Assembly: GCA_900073065.1 (NCBI GenBank) | Contig: FJOG01000035.1 | Coordinates: 507,442-571,441 of the forward strand | Origin: Phialocephala subalpina | Lineage: Eukaryota; Ascomycota; Leotiomycetes; Helotiales; Mollisiaceae | Direction: 5' to 3' | Length of the DNA stretch: 64,000 nucleotides | Shown here: positions 20,272 to 32,364 of the stretch, in pieces | Position numbering within the stretch: the stretch's first letter is position 1 | Layout: every line of letters starts with the position of its first letter | Position numbers and translations under genes: made by a program | Notes under the pieces: generated by a model | The model's input: the letters and a program-made list of their open reading frames with translations, nothing else | What the model was told of the DNA's origin: nothing | Databases searched by the model: none

Positions 20272-21608
20272 CGAACACATTGGCAAAATTGACTTGGCGT
20301 GGCTGCGAACACTCCCCATGAAGTCACTGCCATTAGGCATACGAAATCATGGAAGCGTGCCACGAGCTGGATGGGTCGGAGAATGTGAAATATACTGGCT
20401 AGGATCCCGCTGACTATGCGTATGAAATCGCTGGCACCGCTTTCTTCCGTATGTATCTCTAGCAACTTTATCATAGCATAGCAGAACAAAATAAGAGCAT
20501 GTACATACATCCCTGGGTTCCTAATATTTGAATTAATCACTTCACACTTCCTTCCCCAAGTCTGCTACGCGGTAAGTTGAAGTTTCGCATCAGTGAAGGC
20601 CACCCACACGATCCTCCCAGATCCCCAGTCATTCCTGACTGCCCACTCGCCACCGCAACCCAATACATCTTCAAATATACAAACCATTCCATTCAAGTGG
20701 ATATGTCGTCGTGGATAAGAGTGAAGTAGCCCGTCCTTAGAATGACCACATCTCTAAGGCTTGACTACGGGTGCCCCCGGTTCAGGTTACATCCCTGAAT
20801 GCCGGGGATAACATCCCGCAAAATTTCCTATGAACCTAGTAGGTTTTGCTTCGTGTTCTTATTGATTCTCGCGTTTGCTTTGCGGCGCTTCAAAAGGGAA
20901 AAGAAAGAGCTTCCTTTCGTGCCCGTTTGTTTTTGTTGGTGTGTGATTTTGGTGGGCCGATAAGTGCGGACTCGGAAGGCTATACAGTGTGGCAGTAGTG
21001 TAGGTCGATCGATTTGTTACCGACTCGAAGCGAACCAACACCTGAATCAACTTTATCATTGGAGCGAGGGGTGTGTACAAGAAGGCCTGATAGCATTGAA
21101 CATAGACGTGATTGCAGATTTAATGCTTTTTTGTTGGGTCCAAGATGGTACTTTGTTGGCATCAACCACGCTTGCCAAGGTCAGATTATCAAACAGCCAT
21201 AAAAAAAGTCAAGACATGCATGTTTTCTGGTGCATATGTAGATATGTAAAATGACAGACAAAAGTATGAACTCACTTGACTCCCAAGCCTCGTAATACAC
21301 TATGACAGAACAAACAAAGGAGATAAAGTGCAACAAAAACAGCTGAAACTACATACGGGAGTCTTGAAAAACCCAGAAGTCGTCAATACATTCACGCACT
21401 TGCAAATGCATCTCTAGATTGTCTAAATCTGCCAATATCCTACATTCTAAAATAACCTCTTCTAATGCTAAGACCGACCTGAAGAGTACCTGATTCTGAG
21501 GGCCAGCTATTGCACTTTATCCAATGCTTTGCCAATCCGACATGCAAACATCCACCAGCTGTTAATCTGAACATTACCTCCCCTGCGCATCTCACAGGAC
21601 CCGACCAC
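20272..21608. other. Intergenic, nothing recognised
   Basis: 1.3 kb without a supported gene. Contains only short ORFs. The right part is the 3' flank of the PAQR gene. Confidence 0.35.
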
Positions 21609-22977
21609 CTAGGGAGCCCTACACTCATTTGGATGAGCGTGCAGAAAGTCGAATGCTGTCAAGATTCCCATGACATGAGCCAACCCGGCAAGTAAGACCA
21701 TAATATGGAGCCATTGATGACTTGCACCAAAAATATCGAAAGTCTTTCTGAACCATCTTTCAGGAAACTGGAGATGAGGTTAGTGTCGCTTTAACAAAAG
21801 AACAGGTAGGTATGTGACGATTGTACCTTGATGGCGTACGCTGAAGCGCCCAAAGTGTTCAGGCCCAAAGTAACCAAGACCCATTTGAGACCCATACGCT
21901 GGCTTTGGAGAACCCAGCCATATTTGATGATCCCGTGGACCACAGGTATGATTGACGAGAAGGCCAGGCTACCAAATGTAGCTGCGCGGATTGGTCGAAG
22001 AAACGGGTCGCTGAATCGGGGCTGCATCGTTACAACTGAACATGCTATGGCAAATGTTGACAACTGAATACGATGTTTGTAAGCCGAAGGGCCTGGGAAG
22101 GAATAAAATTTGGAAGTGCCCATACCAGTGACCAGTACACCCATTGCATTTTCTTATCGCAATAGAACCCGTAGTATATCAAGGGCACAGTAGCTCCCCA
22201 CATGAGCAGGATAACTCCTTGGAAGTCAAGCTGCATCCCTAACTTGTCCATCTTCGGACTATGATTCATAATCGTATGGAAGCTGCATGAGTTTTAGAGA
22301 GAGACTCAATACGATTTTGAAAAGGACTGCTAACGAACGTTGCAGAAAGAAGAAAGCATATTGCAACCCCGGCGAAATAGATTGAACAGACTCCGAGGTC
22401 AGCACTGGTCGCGACTTTATATCGCGGCGGAATCTCTGTTCTAAAAATGTAGATTGGCAGGACTGCAAAAAGGACTGATCCAATGAGATGAGAGTATATG
22501 TTGACTGTTTCGTGATCAGCAAATGAAGGTTCGCGTTCGGGGGAATAGCAATCGACCAACCAGACTCATTGTGAAGATAGGCCCAGCTCTCGAAGGATTT
22601 CCTCAATGACCCAGAAGCCGGCCTTTGCCAAGTAAGACTTTGCCGTACAGTGGTGTGTATGTGGGGGTCAACTTACCGGTATCCAGTCTCTATAAAGTGG
22701 TTGTCCTCCCTACTCTGGCTGATTAGCTGTCCTGCACTTCACCGCCTCGGCTTGTAATATGGTTTGGAAGAGGTCTTTACTGCTGCCAGAGAGCTATTAA
22801 TGTTAGTGAGGAGGCACCACCAATCGATTCGAGGGACTTACGAAGTTCATCCCACCGTTTGAGCAGCATCTGCTGTCTCTGTTGTGTATGGTCGTCGGGA
22901 TCGTGTTGAATGAGGTACGCCGCCTCTTCGCGTACAGGTGTCGCAGCCTTGCGATTTCGTGTTCCATTAGGCGCCAT
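21609..22977 (-). CDS. PAQR family membrane protein (Izh/AdipoR/HlyIII type)
   Basis: Eight exons reconstructed with consistent phases, 320 residues: 22842-22977, 22781-22793, 22677-22709, 22622-22699-side region to 22561 (22561-22622), 22339-22504, 22126-22282, 21827-22063 and 21609-21767. Joined blocks match fungal PAQR proteins: KRWDEL-PLWQ-QEDNHFIETGYR, FESWAYLHNE-SVNIYSHLIG, the zinc-site HTIMNHSPKMDKLGMQLDFQ, seven hydrophobic segments, and FPERWFRKTFDIFGASHQWL with the second His pair. In yeast, Izh proteins are membrane proteins involved in zinc and sterol homeostasis. Exon 2 is only 13 nt and exon 3 only 33 nt, so automatic annotation is likely to miss the N-terminus. All splice sites are GT-AG and no lesions were seen. 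Confidence 0.88.
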
Positions 22978-23239
22978 CTCTGCTGTTACAGTAGCTGTTG
23001 GTCACGAGGACGGTTGAACCCTCAGAAAAGTCTTCTCTTCTTGATCTAGGAAATTCGTAGGGTCAAAGACTTGGCCGAAGACGCGAAAGGACGAATCTTG
23101 AAGAAATACAAAATAAGCTTGAGACTTCTGTCGCTCCCTCAAATGTTGGAATCCGTCGGGCGCGTAACCTTGTGACTGCTCCCGTGTGACCGGGCATGGT
23201 TTCATTTCAGAGGCAGGGTGGACGGCGCACTATAGCGGC
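22978..23239. promoter_or_regulatory. Upstream region of the PAQR gene
   Basis: 260 bases of ordinary base composition before the AT-rich island begins. It must hold the promoter and 5' leader of the PAQR gene; no specific element identified. Confidence 0.3.
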
Positions 23240-23900
23240 TAGAGTAGACAGTGCTTAATTTTCGCGAATAGTATATTTAAACCTTATTTTTTGCTTCAAA
23301 TATAAATATAATTAATTATTAAATTAGTAAAGTATCTATATAATCTCTATAAACTACTTTATAGCTTATAAAAATAAACTTTATATCTTTTTTCAATAGA
23401 ATAATATTATACTATATTATTTAAAGTTAAGTATTATATGCGAATAGAGCTACATAATAACGCTAGAAGCACACCCCACGGCTTATTACTACTACCTTAC
23501 AGCGCCCTGCAGCACTTACTCGTTACAGCATCCTACAGCACCTACAGCACCTATAGCACCCTACAGTACCTACAGCACCTTGCAGCATCTACAGCGCTTA
23601 AAGCCCTTACTGCTAAACCCCAGCACCTTAACTTCTCAGCCCCCCTTAGCGCCCGGACGAGTTATAGCGCAACCACAGAGGACTTTAGTGAGGTCACGTA
23701 CTAAACGCAATACTAATAATAGCGCAACGGATAATTATTATTTTATTGCATCGTTAACAATTTATTGCGTATTAATGCATTAAAATATAATAATAATAAT
23801 AATATAAAGCGAGTTGAATTTATTAAATGCGTATATTAATTACATTTTAAAAAGGTGCAAATATCAAATTTTTAATAAAGTTCGCATTGTCCACTCCGGC
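23240..23900. repeat. AT-rich, RIP-like island with a TACAGCACC minisatellite
   Basis: Composition changes abruptly: about 23265-23440 and 23705-23890 consist almost wholly of A and T with TATA/ATAAT steps, while the middle (about 23490-23600) holds a run of imperfect units of the form CCTACAGCA. No ORF of note. AT-rich blocks with depleted CpA/CpG are what repeat-induced point mutation leaves of transposons, but the parent element is not recognisable. Confidence 0.6.
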
Positions 23901-24158
23901 CGCTATGTGCGCCCCTTGGGTGGTCGCTCAGCCACAAAACGCAATTCCGGCCCGACCCTTCGGGTTGCCTCCAGACAATTGTCGCACAAGTATGCGCCGA
24001 ACAGGGGCTCCAACAAAATGGGAAGCAATAGGTATAAATTGATCAATTTCGCGCCTTACAGTCATCTCGTTCGTCTTCTTGTATGTCTTGATAAGGTTAT
24101 CGAATAATTGCAATCTCGTACTCCCATTCTTCTCTCCTATCGAGCTTTTGCAGTATCT

Positions 24159-25982
24159 ATGGCCCCTTCAACACCACCGCCAAGAGAGGGACCGGGCACT
24201 GGCACAGTTGGCTGGGTATCGGGTCCAAATGGGCGAGGTACTGCCGACCTCGTCATATCGTGCCTCCTCACCCTAGGGCTCTGTGTATGGAGCGCATTAC
24301 ATCTCAATATTCCAGCAAAGGACGAAAGCCGCCGCCAGTATTGGCTACGACGCGTGAAGTGGTCGGTTTGTGGAGTACTCATTCCTGAGATTGTCGTGCT
24401 GTTAGCTTGGAGACAATGGACTTCGGCTGGAAGACTCACAAGCGGGGTCAACAAAGTTCTCAACGATGCAGAGCATCAATCTTCTTCATCAAACGCTAGT
24501 TCAACATCGAAATCATCTGGAGTTGACGTGAGAGCTCCCAATCTATCCTAAACCCATGTACCCAGCGTTGACTTTCTCCAGGAGCCAGAAAACCAATATC
24601 GCGGTCTTTTCCCACAACGAAAGCATCCTTGGACGAACGTGCATAGCTTTTATGCTGGCGCAGGTGGATTTGTTTTTGACCTAGAACAGTCGGATGGCGG
24701 ATACGGCGTCGAACCTTTCATATCTAGCCCTCAACGGCTCACCCTGACTGCTCACGGTGTGCTACTCCTGGCAAAATGCGGACTTCTACCCGACCTTGAT
24801 GAGCGAGAAATCCAGGATAAATCGAAAACAGATGGCTTGGCAAAAGCACTGGTCCTCCTACAGGCGAGCTGGATGCTCCTTCAGACCTTTGGTAGAATGG
24901 CCACACACATTCCTACGTCGTTGTTGGAGGTGAACACCATCGGGCATATTCTGTGTGCTTTTGTTGTATACTTGCTATGGTGGAACAAACCAAGAGAGAT
25001 ACATGAGCCAACAGTTTTGAAGGGTGATTGGGTTGACTCGATGTGCGCGTATATGTACATGAGCAGTCGGATGAGTGGGACTAGGGTCAAGGGCCACTTC
25101 AAACCAAGATCTTGGGTCATCCCCGAATTGAAGAAATGCGTGTATCTGGAGTACGAGCATGAATCCACTTCACCGGGCCTATCTAATGATGTCTTTATCG
25201 ATACAGTCGAGCAGATTGAAACTCAGGCATTATCATCTCGAAAGAAACCGACATCCTTGAATGACTCATCGGATTCGCAACTGTCTGGCGCTTTCGAGCT
25301 CCAACCATCCCGATACCTGGACTCTCAGAAAACAGTCAGTCGCAAGTTAAAGATGGGCTGGACTCCGGAGCCTAATTATGACAACGCAACTCTGCGTAAG
25401 ACGCGACACAGGCTCGCCGCCGCTGCGGTCCAGAAACATCCTGCATTGAAAGCACGCTTCAGCAGATTGTTGAGGTCCGACTTGGAGGATCCGAGCATTA
25501 CCGAGACTCCAACTTATGAGCCTCTTATTGAACAACTAGTAGTTCATCAGGCTCGAAATTGGCCCTCAGACTTCTTACTGCCTGGTCTTGGAGGAGAGTT
25601 GATGGGTATAGCCCTTTGGTTTGCGACTATGGCCTACGGCGGGGTGCACATCGCTGCTTGGCACGAGTTCTTCCCTACTCGGGTTGAGCGACAGTTATGG
25701 CGCCTATCTTCTGTATACATCGCATGTTCTGGACTTCTCTGGCTGCTGATGAACATTTTTGGAGCGATCAGCCCATGGGCAAGCACATATTGGGATAGAT
25801 TCATATCGTTTCAAGCCCTCTGGGTCGAATACATTGTTTACGGGGTCACGGCTACAGCTTGTGGTCTTCTTTATACTTTTGCAAGGGCCTTTTTGGTAAT
25901 TGATGCTATTGTTTCGTTACGACAGTTACCGGCACAGACTTACAATACACCACAGTGGTCGGAGGTTATACCGCATCTATAG
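24159..25982 (+). CDS. Fungal multispanning membrane protein of unknown function
   Basis: Two exons, 24159-24527 and 24582-25982 (intron 54 nt, GTGAGA...CCAG, phase 0), about 590 residues. It starts MAPSTPPPREG; open sequence upstream has no ATG. The N-terminus has the signature of a large ascomycete family: GWVSGPNGRGTADLVISCLL, LCVWSALHLNIP, then a basic helix and a second membrane span VCGVLIPEIVVLLAWRQW. A soluble middle follows, with WTNVHSFYAGAGGFVF and ALVLLQASWMLLQTFGR. Four further spans sit at the C-terminus, among them GIALWFATMAYGGVHIAAWH, YIACSGLLWLLMNIFGAI and YIVYGVTATACGLLYTFARA. I know the family only as uncharacterised integral membrane proteins. The gene is intact and starts about 260 bases after the AT-rich island. 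Confidence 0.85.
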
Positions 25983-26601
25983 AAGAAATGTAATCAGCCT
26001 CTGCTTGCGCTCCCATCTCAAGCACAATTATGAGTCAGGTATCGATACTGGCCTAGCAAAATATCCCAATGGCTGATGATAGATATTAATAGTTGGAAGT
26101 CTACTTTGCTTCGAGCGAAGTCTGCAGCAAAGATTTAACAGGTAGAAATAAGATGTTCATGACTTTCGAAGAAAAACTATGCAAAGGACGGATTTTGCAA
26201 ATAACTTCTCCCGAGGTTCTCAAATCGTGACACAATGTCCAACCCGAAGAGTTATTTTCAATGTCGGTCTACGTGAAATAGCTTAAAGTTGCTGAGGAAA
26301 ACAAAGAGCTGAAATGCATGGAAAAGCGAACTTGTACGAAATCCTGAAATAATGCGGTGGCAGTCAGCAGCTTTGCTCGACCTCCCTAGCTGGGTACGAG
26401 TATCTTCCTCCATGTCTCGTTGTCCCAGGGCGTCATGAAAGCTTTTGGTTTCTTAGGTATTTAAGCTTGGTAAGTATAATGAGCAATTTGCTCAACTATG
26501 GCCCTCGTACTCGTGAGCTCATCTTGACCCTTCAACTCTAGCCTCCTATCTCAGACGTTGCCCAAACACTAGTTTATACCTCTAAGTAATTTCTACCCAC
26601 C
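25983..26601. other. Intergenic between convergent genes
   Basis: 3' flanks of two convergent genes. No coding or repeat feature seen. Confidence 0.4.
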
Positions 26602-29104
26602 TCATTTCTCACTATAATCCCCCTTCGCCCACATCCTCAACACATTCTTCTTCACCTTCCCCGTACTAGTCTTCGGCAACTCCTCCACAATCTCCACCTC
26701 CCTCGGAACCATGAACTTTGAGATCGCACTCTCATGTTTAGCCCACTCAATCAATTCCTCTCCTTTGAGCTCCTTGCCGGATTGCACGGTGATGAATGCT
26801 TTGGGTCGTTCGCCCCAGTGGGAATCAGGGACCGAGACAACACCTGCCTCGAGGACGAAAGGGTGTTGGACTAGCATGCTTTCGAGAGCTACGGAGGATA
26901 TGTTTTCGCCGCCTAGGAAGGGATGGGGTGTTAGTTTGGGTTTAAAAGGGAGAGGGGAGAGTGTGAACAAACCAGAAATGATGATATCCTTCGCCCGATC
27001 CAAAACCTGCGCACTCCCATCCTCATGCCAAACCGCCAAATCCCCACTGTGCAACCCACCCCCCGCAAACAACTTCCTCGTCGCCTCCTCATCCTTAAAA
27101 TACTCCTTCGCACAAATATTCCCAAAGAAAACAATCTCTCCTATCTCCTTCCCATCTTTCGCCACATCGATAAGCACACCTTCTTCTTGATCCGGCTTTA
27201 TAATTCGGATGGGAAGACCGGTGATGAATCCATGTCCTTGGCGAGCCATACGTGCGTATTTTTCTTTTATGGGGAGAGTTTCCCAGATCGGCATGTGGTA
27301 GCCTTTTGTTATTGGGCCATAGGTTTCTGTCATTCCGTAGACGTGGACGGGGAAGAGGTTTAGGTTTGTCATTTGCTCAAACAAGTGAGCTGTAGGCGGT
27401 GACGCAGCTACCGTGACACGAACAGGGTTCTTGAGTCTCTCTGCTTCTTTGGAGGCACAGAGTAATGTGTTGACTGTTGGTGCGGCGTTGAAGTGAGTGA
27501 TGTTTTCGGTCTTCAGGAGTTTCCAGATGAGAGGGTAGTCGATTTTTCGGAGACAGTAGTGTGTTCCTCTCACTGCAGTGACGGCCCAGGGGAAGGTCCA
27601 GCCCATAGCGTGGAACATGGGGAGGGTCCAGAGGTAGCCGCAGCGGCCGGTTTGGTAGTTCAGTCCGCTTTCGATTACATTTCCTAGTGCTGCTAGATAT
27701 GCTCCTCGATGTGTGTAGACCACTCCTTTTGGTTTTGCTGTTGTGCCGCTTGTGAACGGAATAGCAATCGTGTCGTTTTCGTCCTCACATTGGGCTTGTA
27801 GACCTGACCAGCCCTTGTTTCCTTGAGAGTGATCGTAGTTCAGTCCTTCGAGCACTGCCTCGTCGAAAGGTCCTGACAACTCCCCGGAGGTAGCATCGTG
27901 GTCTGTGTCGATTATGAAGGGTACATTCGGGTTCTGCTTCTTGAAGTCGTCTAGCAGGTGGATATATTCCTGGTCGACGATTATGACATCGACTTCTGAG
28001 AACGTAAAGATGTAGGATATATCCTTCGTTTTCAACCGATAATTGACTGCGACGTTAACAGCTGTGATTCATTAGCAAGGCTCCCCCAATTTTCAACGTC
28101 TCCCTTCCCTCCACTCTTACCCCGCTTGCCCCACACCAATTTTTCAAGGAAGGATAGGACTCACCACCAGCAGCAGCAATCCCAAAAAAGACTCTCCAAA
28201 AAAGGCCGGCGTATTTGGTGCAAGAATCCCAACCNNNNNNNNNNNNNNNNNNNNNNNNNNNNNNNNNNNNNNNNNNNNNNNNNNNNNNNNNNNNNNNNNN
28301 NNNNNNNNNNNNNNNNNNNNNNNNNNNNNNNNNNNNNNNNNNNNNNNNNNNNNNNNNNNNNNNNNNNNNNNNNNNNNNNNNNNNNNNNNNNNNNNNNNNN
28401 NNNNNNNNNNNNNNNNNNNNNNNNNNNNNNNNNNNNNNNNNNNNNNNNNNNNNNNNNNNNNNNNNNNNNNNNNNNNNNNNNNNNNNNNNNNNNNNNNNNN
28501 NNNNNNNNNNNNNNNNNNNNNNNNNNNNNNNNNNNNNNNNNNNNNNNNNNNNNNNNNNNNNNNNNNNNNNNNNNNNNNNNNNNNNNNNNNNNNNNNNNNN
28601 NNNNNNNNCGCCGCACCAACTGCACTATTCGCCATCGCCCTAAAACAACTTGCCATAGTAGCGAAAGCCCTCGATGACACAATAACAGCCTCCCACTACA
28701 CAACCCTCCACTCTTACCCCGCTTGCCCCACACCAATTTTTCAAGGAAGGATACGACTCACCACCAGCAGCAGCAATCCCAAAAAGACTCTCCAAAAAGG
28801 CCGGCGTATTTGGTGCAAGAATCCCAACCCGTTTCAACCCCTTCTTCCTCAAAAAATACGCCAGTCCCCTCGCCCGGTCCGCAAACTCGATATAACTCCT
28901 TCTGAGCACTTTCCCATTCGCCGTAACATGGAAAATAGCTTCTGCATCGGGCTCAATCTCTGCTGCACGCGGCAGGAAGAATGTTGGACTGAGTTGGTGG
29001 ATGTGTGGTTCGTGGGAGGAAGGGCTGGGAGAGGGAGAGGAGGTGGTGGAGGAGGGGAGGAAGTGCGCGGCGAGTTTTTGGAGGCGGGAGGTTGGTGGAG
29101 ACAT
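26602..29104 (-). CDS. AMP-forming acyl-CoA synthetase/ligase
   Basis: Three exons as I read them: 28762-29104, 26973-28061 and 26602-26912, giving 580 residues with matching phases. Start MSPPTSRLQ. ANL-superfamily motifs: RVGILAPNTPAFLESLFG, FTSGTTAKPKGVVYTHRG (P-loop; the usual TTGxPKG has Ala for Gly), FNAAPTVNTLL, VYGMTETYGP, LHSGDLAVWHEDG, DRAKDIIISGGENISS (across the intron 26913-26972) and the C-terminal catalytic Lys in PKTSTGKVKKNVLR. These enzymes activate a carboxylate to acyl-AMP and transfer it to CoA; the sequence resembles the plant AAE/short-chain fatty-acid ligase group, but the substrate cannot be read off. Between exons 1 and 2 lies an assembly gap flanked by two copies of the exon 1 end, so the intron as shown (28062-28761) is not genuine; the left block suggests a true intron of about 100 nt. 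Confidence 0.88.
28107..28829. repeat. Duplicated 126-128 bp block flanking the scaffold gap
   Basis: Block 28107-28234 and block 28704-28829 are the same sequence (the end of exon 1 plus start of intron 1 of the ligase gene). They differ by one substitution (GGATAGG versus GGATACG) and by one extra A in each of two A-runs in the left block. The left block ends at the run of N. This pattern fits contig ends that should have overlapped, not a biological repeat. Confidence 0.85.
28235..28608. other. Assembly gap, 374 N
   Basis: Unsequenced scaffold gap inside the ligase gene. About 95 bases right of it (28609-28703) match neither the intron on the left nor any family sequence I know. Confidence 0.99.
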
Positions 29105-30123
29105 TTTTGGTTGAGGAGGTTTGGTTGAGGGATGATGTGAGAAAAGTTTAAAGTATGGAGGGTTGATGCGGAATTGAGGTAGCACGCTGCAAGCCACCAA
29201 GTGACTGCTTGCTCGAAATGTCTCTCCTCTCGATCAACAATCAACAAACAAATCGATATTTAGGGAGCGGAAAAAAGGTTCAAGGTGTGAAAAAGAGATC
29301 AATGTCATCGGCTGTCGTAGCAGCCGGCATTGTAAGTACTTATGCAAAGCAAGACGCCGGCATGCGAGCTTGAGCTTCAAATCTGAGTCGTGGAGGTTTA
29401 GCACTAGCTTGGTGTGGGGTAGCGGGCTCCGTTTCGCTCGGGAATGGGGACTGCCTCGGATAAAGGGCGAATGGAGCCGCGATCGGTGACGCATGGGAAA
29501 GCATGTGCTTGCCGATTGGAGGATGGACTTGGTGAGAGAGGTTTGATGCAAGGCTGAGATGAGATGACTTCATGCATGCTGGGAAGGGAAACTTTATTAC
29601 GAGGGATGTCGGGAGAATAATCGAGAGCGAGAGCGAGAAATGCTCAACAGTGAGAGAAAGCGGGGCAAGAAGATTTCTGGAGAAGTGTTCTACCACATAC
29701 CCTGACGAGGTAGGAGATTGCGTTGAGATTCCTGTTCACGGATAGACATTAGGAGTGCTTGGAAGGCGACCTTGAGAGGCTCGTTATGGCAAAGGAATTC
29801 CTGGTATCATTCGACATCATCTCCCACATCCACTCACTTCCACATGCCCAGTATTATTCTTATTCGTAGGTTTCATTTCCCTATCGGCAGCATGCAAGAC
29901 GAGAGCTTATACACAGCAGAGGACCCAGCATGATTGATCCCTTTTTGTTCCGTGATAGCAAAACCCTCCAAACGCTGTATGATTGTGAAGAATCAGCTCT
30001 GGGTGTCCTTCCCACAGTGGGTTGGACAGAGCATTGTCGATTGTTGCGAGTCGAAAGAGAAAACAAAAGAACAGCCCAAATCCCAACCATCCAGACGATG
30101 CGAAATCAATAACGCCATGCAGT
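29105..30123. other. Intergenic between ligase promoter and rpl16 3' end
   Basis: About 1 kb. No supported gene; minus-strand ORFs here (29234-29551, 29340-29696) lack recognisable features. The left end is the ligase promoter. Confidence 0.4.
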
Positions 30124-31078
30124 CTAGTAGCCGTACTCAGCCAATTGCTTCTTGGTCTTGTCATCAACCTTCGCGCTCTTCTGGGCTTCCGATAGTTGTC
30201 TTCGTGCAGCCTTCTTGCGCTCGTAGTATGCCGCACCCTTAACCTTTCTTCTCTCCTCGAGTCTACGTCACAGTCAGCTGCCAATTCCATTTTCCACCAT
30301 CCCAGAATCACTGACCTAGCAACAACGTCCTGGTACTTCCAGCCGACCTCGTGGGAAAGTCTGCCAACCGTGCAGTACTTGCGTCCGGGCTTGAGTCTCA
30401 ACACTCTCAGGGCTTGAGGAACCACAACTCGCTTGACCTTGTCGTATGGTGGTGGGACACCCTCGAAAACCTTGAGTCTCTCCATAGCAGCGGCACCACG
30501 GGCGGTCTTGTGGGGAATCATGCCACGGACGGTCTTGTAGAAGATTCTCGAGGGAGCACGGAAATGGAAAGGACCTATATCGAGTCAGACGCCGTTTGTG
30601 CATACGAAGATAGCGCTTCAAGATCCAGCTGGTGATAACGTACCTCCTCGGGTTGGGTTGTATCGAGTCATCTTTCGGAGGTAGGCGTGGTACTTTACTG
30701 TAATCGCACCCAAGTCAGCCATCTTGTCCCAGTGTTCCATTTGCTCGTATCGACTCCAGGTCCTCCAATTCGAAAGATCGCGAGCAGTAGATGGTGAACG
30801 TACGCTTGCTGCGGAAGAACTCTCCAGAGATGTTCAAGGCCTCGCATCGCACAACGACGATCTTCTGACCGTTGAGCAATTGCTTAGCCACGGTGCTGGC
30901 CAGCCGACCAAGGAGGTGACCCTTGCCATCGATCGTAATCTATCAGAAACACTAGAATCAGCATTCATCGTCCATATATCCTCAATCCTGAGCCCAAGAA
31001 AACCCTTCTCGATGTTGACTCTTCGCAAACTTGCGGCGGTGGCGGGAGCGACTTACGGAGGACTCGAAAGTCGACATC
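30124..31078 (-). CDS. rpl16: 60S ribosomal protein L16 (uL13)
   Basis: Five exons, 202 residues, every phase consistent: 31058-31078 (MSTFESS), 30804-30939, 30644-30697, 30316-30574 and 30124-30262. Diagnostic segments are [94 protein letters not shown] and [20 protein letters not shown], ending LAEYGY. It is a structural component of the cytosolic large subunit. The five-exon layout with a 21-nt first coding exon is typical of highly expressed ribosomal protein genes in filamentous fungi. The introns (118, 106, 69 and 53 nt) were scanned by eye for C/D-box snoRNA signals without a convincing hit. Confidence 0.97.
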
Positions 31079-32364
31079 TTGTCCTACTAATCGGGAATTA
31101 GAAGACAATTGTCGAATGGGCGTCGGTATCCTCTTACCTTCGTGATGGTCGAGGTTGTCGAATTTGTCGTTGTCGTTCTTGAAATGCGTGCAAATATCGC
31201 GAGGTGCAAGTCAAGTTTGGTGCTGCGCTAACGCTGGTAGCGTTTCGCTTAAATCTTCAGAGCCGCGTCAGGGCACACAACCCTTGATTTTGGAAAATTG
31301 ATGGAGTTCACGATTCAGATGAAGATATCAAAGTTTAAATGGTTTCATTTGTTTTAGTTCATGCATCTATTTTTTTGATTTCGATCGTTTGATGTTCTTG
31401 TTGTTGTGCAGGGATGCGGTAGAGCTGTCGTTCTCTCAGGCCGGCGGCTACCATGAAGAGTCAAAGTCGAGGACACTGCCCTCGCAATGATACCACATCA
31501 AGAAAACCAGGCTTCGTGGACGATCTTGACTTGAAAGTTGTACATTTGATGTAGAATATCCCTCGTTGATTAGATGTACCTTCAAAGTCCACGCCCTCAG
31601 GGAGCCGGTCAGACTTTCATCTTCTGCAACATGTGTTCCACGTCAACGCCCGCACCAGTTTACCAACCGCCGTTAGTGCAGATCAGTGAAATTTCTGATT
31701 GTTCCTGTTCATTTTTAGTATGAAAAATATATCATTGTACTGGGAGGACGAGTTTCTAGGGCGAGTTGAAGAAGGTGAGTTGAGGAACTTGAGGAGGGTG
31801 AGTTGAGAGTATTTGCCTCCAGGACAGGCCAACATTTGGCAGCACGACATCCTTGAACTGAAGTCCTCGTGGTTACGTTCAATTTCAACATCCGAGACAA
31901 TGAGACAGTTGATCAAACACTTTGAAGGTCGAGCTTCTGGAAAGAGCGCGGAGAAATCGAGAACACTTGCCATGCCCAAGAAAGGCCAGCTTTGGCATCG
32001 TTACATCCTCCGAGATGTTAACAACCAGTGAATAATGAAGAAATGGCAGTAGCAGATGGCCAACCTTATCTTCAGCAAAGAAATGTCTTGACAAGAGATG
32101 AACAAGAATGTAAGGCAGAAAATCATGATAAATGGCAAGCAGTCGATTAGTATTCTAGATGAGGCTGAATTCCCCCAAAATGACCATCCCTCTGCCCATC
32201 ATCCGATGCAATGCCCCAACAACAATTGCAAAGTCTCAAACGCCATGCTCAGCCGTGTAATCACGAGGCATCCATCTCGCCTCTGAAGGGAGATCCACCC
32301 CATGCAAATGCTCATTACCGAAGCAAAAGAATTCGTAAAATGTCCGCCCTCTCACAGCAACAAA
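31079..32364. other. Intergenic (rpl16 promoter and BAG 3' flank)
   Basis: About 1.3 kb. No coding region supported. The strong promoter expected for rpl16 must lie in the first few hundred bases; no specific element was identified. Confidence 0.4.

Noticed and set aside
23490..23600. Possible CRISPR-like array of TACAGCACC units
   Set aside because: Units are 9 bases, imperfect, contiguous and without spacers; the genome is eukaryotic. It is a minisatellite.
28126..28736. ORFs running through the N gap on both strands
   Set aside because: They consist mainly of undetermined bases; only the flanking ligase exon fragments are real.
30698..31057. C/D-box snoRNA in rpl16 introns
   Set aside because: No paired C and D boxes with terminal stem found by eye in the two larger introns.
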